This document shows positions 1-11,185 of a stretch of DNA of 64,000 bases, one piece after another. This DNA comes from Endocarpon pusillum Z07020. Its lineage: Eukaryota; Ascomycota; Eurotiomycetes; Verrucariales; Verrucariaceae. Made by a program: the position numbers and the translations under genes. How positions within the stretch are numbered: position 1 is the first letter of the stretch; each line of letters opens with the position of its first letter. Where the stretch lies: assembly GCF_000464535.1 (NCBI RefSeq), contig NW_006913581.1, positions 15,248-79,247 of the forward strand, read 5' to 3'. Below the pieces are notes generated by a model that was not told the DNA's origin, ran no database searches, and worked only from the letters and a program-made list of their open reading frames with translations.

Positions 1-253
1 TGGGGTAGGAAGTTGTGTAGGGGAGGGGAGGGAGAAGGGTGTTGGATGTGCGTCGTCGTTCGCGTGTCGTCGTCGGTCTGTGTTCAAAGTGGGTTTTTCT
101 TTAGCTGGAGATGGAGAGGCAGAGGTGTACTTGGTTGGCTTTGCATTCACGAGCCTGGGAACCGATCCCCTAGAGAGCTGAATAATTGGCGGAATACAAA
201 CTCTGCAGCCCAAAAAAGGGCCGTTTCCAATTCCAGAGTTACGCAAATGTCTG

Positions 254-1705
254 TCACTCCTCCTGTTCGTCGTCTGGCTTGCTCAGTTTTCCATCCCTCA
301 ACACATCCTCCACCTCGACATCCAGCGGCCTCCGCTTCCGATAATCCTTACATTGTACCTGCACCGTCTGCCAACTCCCATTGGCACTCAACACCAACGC
401 CGTCAGCTTCCCTCCCTTCACGCAGCCCGTATCGATACCCTTCGAGTACTGCTTGAGCTGCAGGCCCCTCGGGGCGTCATGACCGTATATAACCGTAGTA
501 CGTTTCTCCTTGGCACTCTGCGCCCCGAAAATGCCTGACGGGAAGAAGGACCACTGGGCTGGTAGCGACTGCTGGTATTTGTTCCACAGCTTGACCCAGT
601 GGACGCTGCCCTCCGGGTTGGGTTCCTTGGAGGGAACGTGGGTGTTGAGGTGGATGCTGCGCATGTTCATGACCGAGGTGGGATCTTGGCGGTCCAAGGG
701 GATGCCGGGGACGAGCCCGGCATGAACGACGACCAGGTCGCTGGCTAGCGGCTTGAGGAAGCCGACGCGGAGGATGAGGGGACAGCTTTCTAGGTAGGCG
801 ATTTGGGAGGCGGTGAGGGAGGCGGCGAGGGTTCGGGCGGGGGAGGAATCGGACGAGGACTGCGAGGCTGGGGTTTCGACTTTCAGTGGCGATGAGTTCG
901 CGTCGTGTGCCATGAGGAGGATGCGGTCTTCGTGGTTGCCTCGCACACAGGAAGCACCTGTCTCTCGTAGAAAATCCACGGTGCCACCTGAGTCGGGCCC
1001 TTTGGCGATAACGTCACCCACAGCTATCAGATGATCTGTCTTGGTGTTGAAATTCACTTTTGCTAAGAGAGCCTTCAGTTCGTCAAGACAGCCGTGAACA
1101 TCACCAACAAATATGAGGCGGTTGACATTATCTGCCCTTGCATCCTTTGACGCAGTAGCCTTGGGGACGAACTTGGTATCCAAGTCCTTCACCTGTATCA
1201 TGTTTGGAAAGGTTGGACGAAGGTTGGACCCAAACAACCCTCCAGACGCCCTCCTATTTTCTGCTGAAAGCGAGCGAGCCAGCATGCGCTGCTCTGCCCA
1301 AACGGGCCATATCATCGATGACCACAGCCAGATCGAGAATATCAAGATGACTGTGTACAGAAGAAGATACCGACGGATCTTGGGTGCCTTGAGTATCGCA
1401 AGGCAGCGGTCAAAGAAGGACTCGAGCGCGTCGTCGAAGCCATCCGGAGAACTGTTCCGCCGGCTCTTCCATTGAGTGTGCTGTTGCCATTCATTGGTGC
1501 ATTGTTCGATCAGAGGTCTGCGAGGGGTATACTGAGGAATGGGAGAAGCCGACTCGACCAGTCGCCGGTGGAAGTCGCGTGAATAGCTTTCCTCCTCGTC
1601 CATCAAAAGTCTGGTTCTGCTGGGGTCTTCGAAAGTGTCCATGCACGATCTGCTATTGCTTCGGTATCGTGTAAGCCCTGTATTGTGGTCTCGGGCAAAG
1701 CTCAT
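254..1705 (-). CDS. Ppn2-like membrane-anchored metallophosphatase (putative vacuolar endopolyphosphatase)
   Basis: A 483-residue single-exon protein. A calcineurin-type phosphoesterase core is visible: GDVHGCLDE, then GDVIAKGPDSGG, GNHED, VVHAGLVPG and YGHDAPRG, which are the ordered metal-binding blocks of the family. A single hydrophobic segment (YLLLYTVILIFSIWLWSSMI, about residues 112-131) precedes the catalytic domain, so the enzyme is predicted to be a type II membrane protein with a luminal catalytic domain. This layout matches yeast Ppn2, a zinc-dependent vacuolar endopolyphosphatase; polyphosphate as substrate is inference by family. The N-terminal 110 residues are polar and of low conservation type. 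The ATG at 1705 is the first in frame. All metal ligands I look for appear present. Confidence 0.85.
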   Translation of the reverse strand: MSFARDHNTGLTRYRSNSRSCMDTFEDPSRTRLLMDEEESYSRDFHRRLVESASPIPQYTPRRPLIEQCTNEWQQHTQWKSRRNSSPDGFDDALESFFDRCLAILKAPKIRRYLLLYTVILIFSIWLWSSMIWPVWAEQRMLARSLSAENRRASGGLFGSNLRPTFPNMIQVKDLDTKFVPKATASKDARADNVNRLIFVGDVHGCLDELKALLAKVNFNTKTDHLIAVGDVIAKGPDSGGTVDFLRETGASCVRGNHEDRILLMAHDANSSPLKVETPASQSSSDSSPARTLAASLTASQIAYLESCPLILRVGFLKPLASDLVVVHAGLVPGIPLDRQDPTSVMNMRSIHLNTHVPSKEPNPEGSVHWVKLWNKYQQSLPAQWSFFPSGIFGAQSAKEKRTTVIYGHDAPRGLQLKQYSKGIDTGCVKGGKLTALVLSANGSWQTVQVQCKDYRKRRPLDVEVEDVLRDGKLSKPDDEQEE

Positions 1706-3920
1706 CGTCCCAGAAGTGCAGAGCGGGTATCCGCAGACAGAGAGTGCGTGGACCGTAATTCAAGATAGCAAGCTGGACTGCAGCGAGCGGGAGATCATGA
1801 CAGCCGCATCTGACAGGGTGCGCAATCATGAATCCAATCGCAATGGCTATACGGAGTAGTCAACTATGATCTAAAAACCACGAGTTCGTCTTGGGCAGTG
1901 TCACCGCCATTATCTGGGCCTCTTGGATCAGAAACCTGAAGACCAATCGGAGCGGAAGAAATGCCAACCTCTTGGCGAACCTGTCAAGTCAAGCACACAA
2001 CACTGCAAGGGCAACCGTGTCCCTTCTTAGTTGTAAATTACTACGGTACCAGGCAGAAGTACTACGGTATCAGGCTGGAGTCAGAACAATGTAGAAGCTG
2101 CGCAGGATACTAGGTCGTTGCGTGACTGCGGTTCTTCTGCATCGTACTGCGCGGGTTCTGGATTCTGGGTCTTCTGGATCAAGGATTGTTCTATTGGGCT
2201 CGCACTGAGATGGCGCTCAACTAGGGTCACCCATTTAGTGACACAGGGATAGTACAGTTGTTTTGCTTCCAAGCACTTTATCGGCTGCATCACTCTGTTT
2301 ACCGGGTTTCTTATTATAACCAATATCACTCAATAGACCTTAAGATACTGACCCTTTCTACACCTTAAATTTCAAGAATCTCATTGTTTGATAGAGAAAA
2401 TGTGATATAGAATTATACTCCGAAAATTTTGGTGTTCCTTGTGCCAAGACTGCTGCAGAACTTTTACAACCTTGAACTTGAACGCTAAACGCCCGGTGTG
2501 GGGCCTTGGCGCCTGCGGATTTATTTCATCCCGAACTTTGTATTTACTACGGGAGCAGGCATAAATATTGTCAGTACTATGTACAGGGCTGGTAGCAACT
2601 AGTTCTGATAAGTACAACGCCGCAAATATCTTCATTGGCTTTCAACAAACTTATCCGTTCAAACAGCCATTGAAATTAGTTGTTTGGTTATGACTAATAC
2701 ATTCAAGGATTAGCACTGTTGATCGTGGCTGTTCGGCCACTATTTTTGGCCAAAAGTACTAGCGCAAGAGTGACAATATTTATGCCTGCTACCGTAGTAG
2801 ATTCTGATAACTATTGCCCCACAGCGGGAGTACGTCAACCTGCTGTGCAGAGTATGTACTACGTAGAAGTAGCAAGTTGTTCGATAGCTAGTTGGGGTAG
2901 AGAGCGTAGATCTATGTACAATTGGCTGTGCCGTACAGCGAGATTACCGTAGTAGAAGCGACACTGCAGTAGAAATGGACCAAGACCAATCAAAAGCAGG
3001 CGAAACGCAGGGCTACCTGTACAAAACCTGGCCAATAGGCAATCTCAGAAGGTCAACAGATTACTACTCCCAACAAGGAAGGAGCCACATTCACTGACAC
3101 TGGCGATAAACTCGCATAGAAATGGATTGACTACCTCATGGTTCCATTTCACTACACTACAGAACAAGCGTCAATGGATAGAAGCTACGGAGTAGAAATG
3201 AGCTTATTCAAAATGAGAATCCTTCCCGAAGCCTACACTCTTTTTTCAGGGGACTACAACAGATCTGGTTCCAAATGGCAAACCAATATTGATAAGGCTG
3301 GAGTCCACTGCATCGACTCCCAGAGGCTTTCTGCGTGTGGCTTTCGTGGCACGAATCGGATTGCCTTGTCGTCTGAGGAGAACCTAGCTGATATCGAGAC
3401 TGTGCAGAAGCTGGCCACAGGTCTATTGGTTTGGTCCTATAGCTCACCTAATGCTGGGGCCTTACGAGGCAGAGATGCCGTCTGCATGTAACTCGACCAA
3501 TCCATTCTACAAAGGGAGCTGCTCAAGACATACATGACAAGGAGATGCTTCTGCCACCGCCACCGTGTCGACAGAGGCGGTCATGACATCCAATGGATCA
3601 TGTACAAATTACCACTGGATGTGCTTCTGCGACTCAACCACACCACTACATACCAAGCCACGACTGTGAACCAGAGTTGTTTGTGTAGCTCAATCGTTCT
3701 TCTGGGGCAGGAACTGCGAATAGGAACTGAACAACGCTACATTGCATTTTGGCCCCTGTGCAGCGCCAGTTTCGGCAAGGATCAACTATGGGCTTGGGAG
3801 TTGGTGAAGTGCTCTCAGCCTGATCAGCTTGTAAAGCACTCTAAATCATAACTCTCTCCATCCCCCGTTCTACGAAGTCACCGCTCAACGCTTGTTCTAC
3901 ACAGCTTACTATTCATTAGG
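1706..3920. other. Gene-poor intergenic stretch (2.2 kb)
   Basis: No open frame here resembles a known family and none has convincing splice structure. The sequence carries several copies of a TACTACGG/TACTACGTAG-like motif (about 2038-2072, 2790-2805, 2858-2872, 2943-2957). It separates the metallophosphatase from the orphan membrane protein. Confidence 0.6.
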
Positions 3921-5619
3921 ATGTGGCAACCTAATAAATCGTATCGCAATTGCGAACGTATCACTGTGATGCTCGTTGCATTATGGCTGATAAGCTCTCT
4001 ACCATCTGTTCAAGCCGAACACGAACACGCTCCCAATAAGGACTGCCCGCTCCCATCAGATACTGATAGAGAGTACCGCTTCGATCTCCCTGCTTGGGTG
4101 ACTAGGGGTGGGTGCATTCGCGAAAGGGGCCATAGAGAATGCAGCCGAATCTTGGAGGCTATTCTTGATTCTCTCGCCAAAATCAGGGAGGCCGAATATG
4201 CGAGTGCTGCAAGTGTTCTGAGTCTCCTGCCGACAATTGGCGCATTGTTCGGGCCTCCTACCAGTGAGATCTGGCGGCTCAAGTCCATCGTGCCATTCGG
4301 TGGTGCACTGGCCATGAGCCTGTCCTTTGGTGGTGCCCTCATGCCCGTTAATGTCGAAGACTACGAAAACGCCGTGGCAAAGGGGAACACTGCAATCGGA
4401 AGCATCATCAGTCTACGCAGGCACCCTCCCGGAAGCCAGAAAGATGTACCGAACATAGATGAAAGGCTACAAGAGCTGAGCAATAAGATAAGAGAACGTA
4501 TCGATCGACTCGAGAGCGTCCGACCGCCAAAAAAGACCCTAATCCTTGGACTAGTCGTCATGTTTATCCTCTTCTCCATGGCACAAGCTGCGATGGCCGT
4601 CGTTGAACAGGGCGGCGTCATCAATTTCCTTTGCTCAGCTCGGTACTGGATGCACATGTGGTACTTCTTAGGTAAGCGCTATGCCTTAATCACCTTAAAC
4701 AAGAGTGGGATTCAGGGAGGGAAGGCTGACTCTCGAAGTGACACTCGCCGCATTTGCCGAAGATAGGGCCCATAGGCCATTCAATAAGACATACAAGCTA
4801 TACCTATCAAGCTTGTCCTATGATGTCGAGATTCTGGGCGGTCAGCCTATCAGTGACTATTTCAGCACCAGTACAGCAACCGAAAATGCTCTAAAACAGC
4901 TAAAAACTTTGAGGCCGGCGTCAATGAACTTTTTTGGTTCAAGTCTTCAGACGCCTGCCAGGAATTCTGTCATCGTGATGGTCTCGATTGTTGGTCAGCA
5001 GAAGTGGGAACAGATTGGGAAACGTCTCAGCAGAGTGTTCAGTGTGGCAGTCTTTGTCATGGGCACCGCAGTCTTTGCCTCCGCGACCCTTCTGTCTCTA
5101 ATCATGGCTGTGGTAGTTCTAACACTCACATTAGCAGCTGGGATTTTCGGTCGCGCTATAGCCAGCTGGATTGTCAGCAACGTCGCAGGCACCGAGCCAA
5201 TGATTCACATCATCTCAGGTACTAAGGAAGAAGCATACCAAGCTATCGCCGAGATTTTGAGTTTGAAATCAAACGACGGATCGCCATTTCAAGTCGAGAT
5301 CAATGGTCAGATATTCATCAATGAGCGACGTGTTGCCTCCCGGTCATGGCTCAAGGTCGCCCTGTTTGGTGTGCTGGCCGAACCTTATGATATTGCTAAG
5401 CCTTACCAAAAGACCAAGATGTCCTCTGGAGCCGGCATGTCTTTGAACCCTTTGTCGTCTGGATTGACAAACACTTTGAGAGGCGGAGTTTCAATACCCT
5501 TCCTTTCCAGTGCCGCAGATCCATCTCTGCCCATCCACAGGACAGACAACGATGCAGTCAAGACGGTATCGCAGCAGAGTGTTCCAAGCATTCCGCCTGA
5601 CAATCAACCCGACAACTGA
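3921..5619 (+). CDS. Orphan secretory-pathway membrane protein, two exons
   Basis: I do not recognise this protein. Exon 1 starts at 3921; a hydrophobic stretch near residues 14-32 (VMLVALWLISSLPSVQA) looks like a signal peptide. A further hydrophobic segment lies near residues 200-235 (TLILGLVVMFILFSMAQAAM). The second exon carries two close hydrophobic segments (VFSVAVFVMGTAVFASATLL and IMAVVVLTLTLAAGIFGRAI) and a polar tail ending at 5619. The two frames must be joined by an intron. Two solutions keep frame: donor GTACTT at 4661 with acceptor TTCAG ending 4715 (55 nt), or donor GTAAGC at 4672 with acceptor AAG ending 4738 (67 nt). The strongest donor (4672) and strongest acceptor (4715) do not keep frame together. 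About 540 residues. It sits in an accessory, gene-poor region. Confidence 0.6.
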
Positions 5620-6659
5620 AGTTCCCAGATCTCACGGAAACCTGTACCAATTCCTGACCTTGAACGATAGATACAATCCGAATAGCATGGATCGTGGGGG
5701 GGGGAGTCAGCTCGCATATTCCTCAACCCTGGACTGAATGCTGGAAGCTGAAGTACATTCAGTCTTTGGAGGACAGAGTTGATTAATGAAATGGTGTTAA
5801 AGTTGGCACAGCACGAAGGGAAAAGGACGTACAGTGCATCTTGAAATTGGTTTATTCTCGAATGCAGATTGAGCCGAAGCTGTAGGTAGATAGATCGCAC
5901 TTTGGCTTGTATGTGTCGGTCTCCAATCTCACATGTTGCTGTCGTTCGTTTCAGGGAAGTATGACTCGTTTGACCTGGTTTCAGGGCAAGGGAGCTATAT
6001 ACGAGGTCGCTATATATACCGAACGGATCTCCTAGTGTCGTTTGCTAATTATATAATCTCCAATAAATTCCATGCACCAGATTTCTACAGATCGTATATC
6101 CCTCTCCTCAATGCTCTTCAACACTTTTAATGCACTGCTTGGTCCCAACGTCGTAGATCCACCCAGAGTCTGTGAGTGCTCGCTCCATACAGGCCATGCA
6201 CGCTTTCCACTCACAAACTCGCTGAGAGCCAGCCCGTACGCATCTTGTAGATTTGGATCGCATCCTGCATACTAAGTTACGAGGGGTTCCATGAAGTATT
6301 GTTAGCTCAACGCTAAGTTAGAATCCTTGGTGTAAAAAATACGTAGTAATAGGAAGATTCAAGCTAAGTACAAGATGAACTAGTCGTAATTTCTTGACAT
6401 ATCTGAATGGATGGTCATTAGTCAAGCTTTGGCAAAACAAATTGCAGCAGTTTGACGAGATAACAAATACTAGTCGCTCCTAGCTCTAGACTAACAATAC
6501 TTGTGTACTATAGTAGTATACCTCCCCCAGTAGTAGAGCAACAGAAGCAGTCTGGGATATAGCGGACGGATTGGTTGGGCAAAACACCCTAGTAGTTGAA
6601 TAGCCTTCAAGGTCAAGATCACTGGCCTCCCAGGTTTGTCCTTCTGGATCAAGAATTTC
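5620..6659. other. Intergenic stretch without recognisable genes
   Basis: Only short unrelated open frames are seen. A degraded motif of the TACTAGTAGTA type occurs near 6506-6520 and 6588-6598. Nothing else is supported. Confidence 0.5.
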
Positions 6660-7200
6660 AATCATACTTCTCATACAGTGAAATCTGATCTTCGTGTTCG
6701 TCATATCCATCTTCTTCGTCTATTGAGATTTGATCGTTACCTTCGTCACATCTATGCTCTTCGTCCAACCAATATCTGTTCTGGCTGTTCTTCATCTTCT
6801 TCGGAGTCAGATTCACGTCCCGTAACCAATGAACATCGCAACTCTGTTCATTATCGCGTAAGATGTAGTGGGCATGTGTGCTTCCTGTTTCCACCATGGC
6901 GAGAGAGAGTGTCTCCAGATATCCTGGGCAAGGACTCATGGCATCGACAAAGCGCACTCTCCAGCAAAGGGGCAGAGTGAAGTGTACCTCTTCCCAGCTC
7001 GTCCACGCAGGCAGCATCTGCCTTCACCAACATCGGTGTCTCCATCCAATTACATGATATCACCCCGAGGGTGGGCGCCGCTAATAACAACGGAGTTTGA
7101 CCAACGTCATTCCGTTCAACTCCCTTGCATACAAGGTAGCATACAAGGTACTTGATGACCTTCGCCATCCCCGAATCAGAAGTGTCAGTTCTGATGTTAG
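6660..7200 (-). pseudogene. Decayed ankyrin-repeat fragment
   Basis: On the minus strand one frame reads GVERNDVGQTPLLLAA and, 36 residues later, VDELGRGTLHSA. These resemble two ankyrin-repeat turns (D-x-x-G-x-T-P-L-H-x-A-A), with near-normal spacing. Similarity stops quickly and the frame has no partner exon, start or complete repeat array, so I read this as a broken remnant. It could also be chance similarity in a poorly conserved spacer; two partial repeats are thin evidence. Confidence 0.3.
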
Positions 7201-7425
7201 GCACGTGGAAGCATAACAGAACATTCGGGATTGCTTTGTTTGTGTTGGAATTGGCCCGTACGCGGACAGCCAAATCCTTGGCGTCACGTGCCTGCGCGCC
7301 CTAAGTTACTAGTAGTAGATTAGCCTGCTCCTCCCTAGATAGATTCGGCAGATAGATAGAATTCCATCCATCCACTTCTTCACACTGGCGGTCCGAATGC
7401 ACATTACTGATTAAATACTAACTAG

Positions 7426-7885
7426 GGTGGGTCCCTATGCGACGGACATTCCAGATGCATTTTACCAGAGCTGCAGCTTCTCTTTACCACAACAGAACTC
7501 CCAGATCCATTCTCCAGCACCTTTGACCCAGCGAGAAGTTGGGCTGAGCGAGTTCTGCAATGGCTTATGCGAACCATGCATGTCGGTACAGCCGATCTGT
7601 ACAAAGTCCTTGATGAGACCGGGATCATCATGATAGGGGACAGCGCTCACCCAATGCCGTTTCTGGGTGGTGATGGAGCGAACCATGCGATTAAAGATGC
7701 AGTGGAGGTAGCGGAGGTGATTGCTTCTTCACTGTCAGCACAACCGGCGCGGATGGGATCAGACAGCTCGACTCGAGCGGGCTTTCAATAAGCAGGCCGT
7801 AAAAGAACCCTACGAGAAATGCTGGAGTAGGTGGCAGAGTGGGATTGTGGAGAGCAAGGAGAACATTGCTAGCATGCATGACTAA
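7426..7885 (+). pseudogene. C-terminal remnant of an FAD-dependent monooxygenase, frameshifted
   Basis: In frame 1 the sequence reads a stretch ending in GDSAHPMPFLGGDGANHAI (about 7639-7695), the classic second FAD-binding block (GD-x-A/S-H-P) of class A flavoprotein monooxygenases (salicylate/kynurenine hydroxylase group). The frame continues to about 7740 and then has to shift to frame 2, which reads KEPYEKCWSRWQSGIVESK and closes at TAA 7883-7885 with a family-like C-terminus. The N-terminal Rossmann GxGxxG region is missing: just upstream (7423-7425) the frame meets TAG, which could be an intron acceptor remnant. Only the last 150 residues of a roughly 400-residue enzyme remain, with at least one frameshift, so it is not functional. 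Confidence 0.75.
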
Positions 7886-8010
7886 GTATTCCTGTGTTTT
7901 GCTTCCATCCAAGCAATCGTCAGCGATAACGAAACCGGGGCCTTCGCAGCTATGGTCTGTCCGCCGTCGGATTCCTTCCTCGAAGACAATCCTACTACTT
8001 CAGGCTATAT

Positions 8011-8819
8011 CTACTTATTCTCTGACCGACCTGCATCTTCATGGCCCGCGCCCCCACTTCCTCTACTTTCCTGTCCTCCACCTCTTCGTCCACCACTTCC
8101 ACTCTGCTGCACCCCGTGCCGCCTTACCGCCCCGCCGCTTGCACCACTCTGACTTGAAGCTTGGCTCTGATCTTGTCCCCGTGAGGCAGTTCTCTGCGCC
8201 CTCGCGGCCGCAGCCAGCCTCGTCTCCGCCTCCTGAGCTTCAACCCTCGCCTTCGTCTCTGCCGCCTGCCTGACAGCCCTACTCTTCGCCGCCGCAATAG
8301 CTTTGACCGTCGTTCTCAGCAGCGCCGACGCCGTTGGCCGCGCATCGTTCTGCAACAGCGGCGGTCCTTCCGGCGGCAATCGTCTCCCCAGCCTTGCTCG
8401 CAGGCATGCAACTGCTAACCGGTCCGCGAATCTCGTATCCTGTCCCCATGACAGCTGTAGGTACTGATTCCGGCAGGTCTCGACGCGCTCGGGAAAGGTG
8501 GGGTCGAAGCTGAGCCAGTGTTCGAAGAGGAGGAAGTCGACGTTGCTGGCGGTGCCGGAGCCGACGGAGATGGTTATGGCGTTTTGGTCTTGGGAGTCTG
8601 CTGGGCGGTTAGAAAATAGGTAAGTTAGTATCAAGGACGTAGTACTGGGAGGGGGTTTTCTCGGGGGTTGTTGCTTATTGCTTATTGGAGAGGGCGACGT
8701 TTCCATCGTGTTCACAAAATATGCGTAAATGAATGGATGGATGGATGGACTAGAAACGTACCGATGAAGTTCAGAAGGGAGGCGTTATCTACGACTGCTC
8801 CTCCGGACCAGCATGCCAT
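8011..8819 (-). CDS. Orphan family member A (paralogue of the gene at 10085-11185)
   Basis: Function unknown. Two exons, complement(8011..8600, 8762..8819), giving 215 residues. The intron (161 nt) has donor GTACGT, a TACTAAC branch point and acceptor CGCCCAG, and interrupts a codon in phase 1. The protein begins MACWSGGAVV and has a core with FLLFEHWLSFDPTF, a short helix R-N-Q-Y-L-Q-L, then GRRLPPEGPPLL, followed by a long Ala/Arg/Gln/Glu-rich predicted helix (about residues 115-165) and a Gly/Ser/Arg-rich low-complexity tail. The core and the intron position match the neighbour at 10085-11185. No signal peptide or membrane segment. The 3' half is markedly GC-rich. A GGAT tetranucleotide run lies inside the intron. 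Confidence 0.65.
8727..8749. repeat. GGAT tetranucleotide run in an intron
   Basis: About four to five tandem copies of ATGG/GGAT lie inside the intron of the orphan gene A. A simple repeat, probably neutral. Confidence 0.7.
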
Positions 8820-9415
8820 GACCACCCTTTCTCTGTCTCTCCTTCGAGATCCCCACAAGCAATATCAGATTAAGACCGGGGGTCCAGATTGATATAGAGT
8901 AGAGTCTTACAGAAGTTTGAGTAATAAACACCCACGAACATAAGGGGTTATGGTCTGAGAAATACATGTCTACTCTCTGTTTCACTACTCAGGGTGTTTT
9001 GTTTCTTGGGGTTTCCTTGTCTCTTCGTAAATCCACCCACCTCAGCTAGAGTAAGTACTACATACTAGTTAGTAGTCATCTTCCCCGATGAGTGTTAGGA
9101 CGTTTCGACAGCCATCCACACCCCAAACCGGTTCGGTGTTTCAACACCGGCTACTCTATCTAAACTTACTAGTAAAGATCTGACTGATTGCTCGGAAGCT
9201 TAAGGAGCTGTTGAGAGAAGGAAAACGAAAAAAAGGTTAGAGTGAGGTCGCTACCGGACTGCTCGACTGTACGGTGAGTGGAGACGAAATCGGTCAGAAA
9301 TCTGGCAATGCACGGTTAAATAAGTGAGTTACAGTAAAGCTGGAGCGGATGGTGCTGCCCACCACCAACACAACAACATGAGAATACGAGGTATGCGGGA
9401 GATTTATATGACTGA

Positions 9416-9447
<32 letters not shown>

Positions 9448-10084
9448 GCCAGAGAAGGTAGGTGTAGCTGGTTTCGGTTCGGCTGGGATTATCGAGGTGA
9501 GAGTTCGTGCGTTTATTTACTCGGACAGGACATTGGGATGACAAACACAGTGTTTGGCAATCAGCTCTGGACTAGCTCGATATGAGAGCTGTTAGGGTAC
9601 AAGCCTTTTCGAATCCAAGGGCTTGGAACCTGTGGATCGGCGATACCCACTACTTCGAGGCGGCAAAAATATGATTCCGGCCTCAAGATGATACTGTATC
9701 TGCGCCGGGTTGTAATGAAGTGGTGGTGGAGGGATACACATTTTACTCGTCCTCTGGCGTGTCGGCGTTGATGCTCTTTTGCACTTGGCCTCGAACTGTG
9801 AAAGTGTTACAGACCAAATCGTATGTGAAATTTTATGATGTTTATTTGCTCCTAAAACATGGTCAGGATATTTCCTCGTTCCTACGCCTTTCTTCCTTAA
9901 CACAGATACTTTAGCACGACGTTTGGACGCTTTCTACATCTCAAGTGATGGGCGGAGCATAAATCAGAGACTGCTTGGTGAGCGATGTCTTTTATCTGCT
10001 TCGTGACGTCTGGGGGTACTGGTATTCTTGCGCCTGGATGTGGTCGCACAGTGCGACCGGCCCTTTAGCGATGAACGATAACTT
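8820..10084. other. Intergenic region between the two orphan paralogues
   Basis: 1.26 kb with no supported gene. It includes a CTG triplet run, a TACTACATACTAGTTAGTAGTC-type partial palindrome near 9057-9078 (recurrent motif), and CT-rich stretches that may belong to the promoter of gene A. Confidence 0.5.
9420..9447. repeat. CTG triplet microsatellite
   Basis: About nine uninterrupted CTG units, not in a supported coding frame. Confidence 0.9.
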
Positions 10085-11185
10085 TCAGCATCTTGATGAT
10101 GATGCTGCTATTGACTGTAACCTGTTGACGTTTAGGGCGCTCTCAACCCCGGCTGGCGGGTTGGGGCTTGGTCTTTCGCGCGTGTTTTCGAAATGACAGA
10201 TTCTTCGTCGATTCAGAGGTCCCAAGCTCCTTGGTGTTGGCGCTGGCGCTGGCGCTGGCGCTGGCGCTGGCGCTGGCGCTGTAGCCTCTTGCCTTGTACG
10301 CTGTGCTACACATGGCTTCCTTCTTTTCGATTCCACCGTCCGAGGTTCGGCATTTGAGGCATGATAGCTGGTATCGAATTGAGCTTGGGCAGCCGCATAT
10401 GAGTTCGAAAACAGGTCTACAGATCGATTTGGGTTCATTGAGGTAGGATATCCAGCAAAAGCCTGGTCTTGGGCGGTCATTGCAGTGTCTTGTCGCGAGG
10501 CAGCAGACCCAGCTTCCACTGTTGAGGCCAAATTCTTCCGGCCGGATGGAGCTCGAGCTCGGGCCATGATTGCTGTATTTTGCAATAGAGCGGAGAGTCG
10601 ATCCTGGGTTTCTGAGGCTGTATCTCGTGTTTGATTACTAGGATTCCGAGTTTGTACAGCCCCAGTCAGCTCATGTTGTCGAGCATATCTGAGAAATTCT
10701 GCGGCGAACGTCTTAGCCTGGGCTTCCGCAGTGCCCCTATATACCTCGATCGCCCTTACAGCCAACGCCATCATCACAGCGTCCCGCCTTGGCGGGGTGT
10801 CTCCCTTCAACAGCTGAGGACCGTGTGGGGGAAGGCGTCCGTGCTGACGAACGCGTGTAGTCGCGATTCTCAACCGCTCTGCTTCCTTCTGGTGATAGTA
10901 GAAAGTATCATTGATGACTGTCGGCACTTGTAGGTATCGCTGTCGTCGTAACTCGATTAGAGAGACAAAGCTGGAATCTCCTCGGATCCAGTACTCGAAC
11001 AGCAGGAAATGGTGCTCCGCTGCATGGTTGCGTGCCACTTGGCAGATAATCTCCATTTGCTCATTATTTACTATCAGTATGAGTTAGATTCTGACTTCTA
11101 AGTGACATAAACAAATTGCAAATTGAGGCTTACGCATGAAGCGTTTGAGGTCGGCTGGCAGATATTGAGGATCGGGACGCCCCAT
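10085..11185 (-). CDS. Orphan family member B (paralogue of the gene at 8011-8819)
   Basis: Function unknown. Two exons, complement(10085..11070, 11134..11185), giving 345 residues. The 63-nt intron has donor GTAAGC, a CTAAC branch region and acceptor TGATAG, in phase 1, at the same place as in paralogue A. The protein starts MGRPDPQYLPADLKRFM. Shared core blocks are FLLFEYWIRGDSSF (A: FLLFEHWLSFDPTF), R-Q-R-Y-L-Q-V, and GRLPPHGPQLLKGD (A: GRRLPPEGPPLLQND). The extra length is a polar region (residues 130-290) and an in-frame Ala-Pro hexanucleotide expansion (seven units at 10239-10280) before a basic tail. No signal peptide or transmembrane segment. Both paralogues lie on the minus strand 1.3 kb apart, which suggests an old tandem duplication. 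Confidence 0.7.
10239..10280. repeat. In-frame GGCGCT hexanucleotide repeat (Ala-Pro)
   Basis: Seven perfect tandem copies of a 6-bp unit encoding alternating Ala and Pro in the C-terminal part of orphan B. Length changes of one unit keep the frame. Confidence 0.95.

Noticed and set aside
7426..7885. Secondary-metabolite gene cluster
   Set aside because: A lone monooxygenase fragment with no backbone synthase, transporter or regulator nearby.
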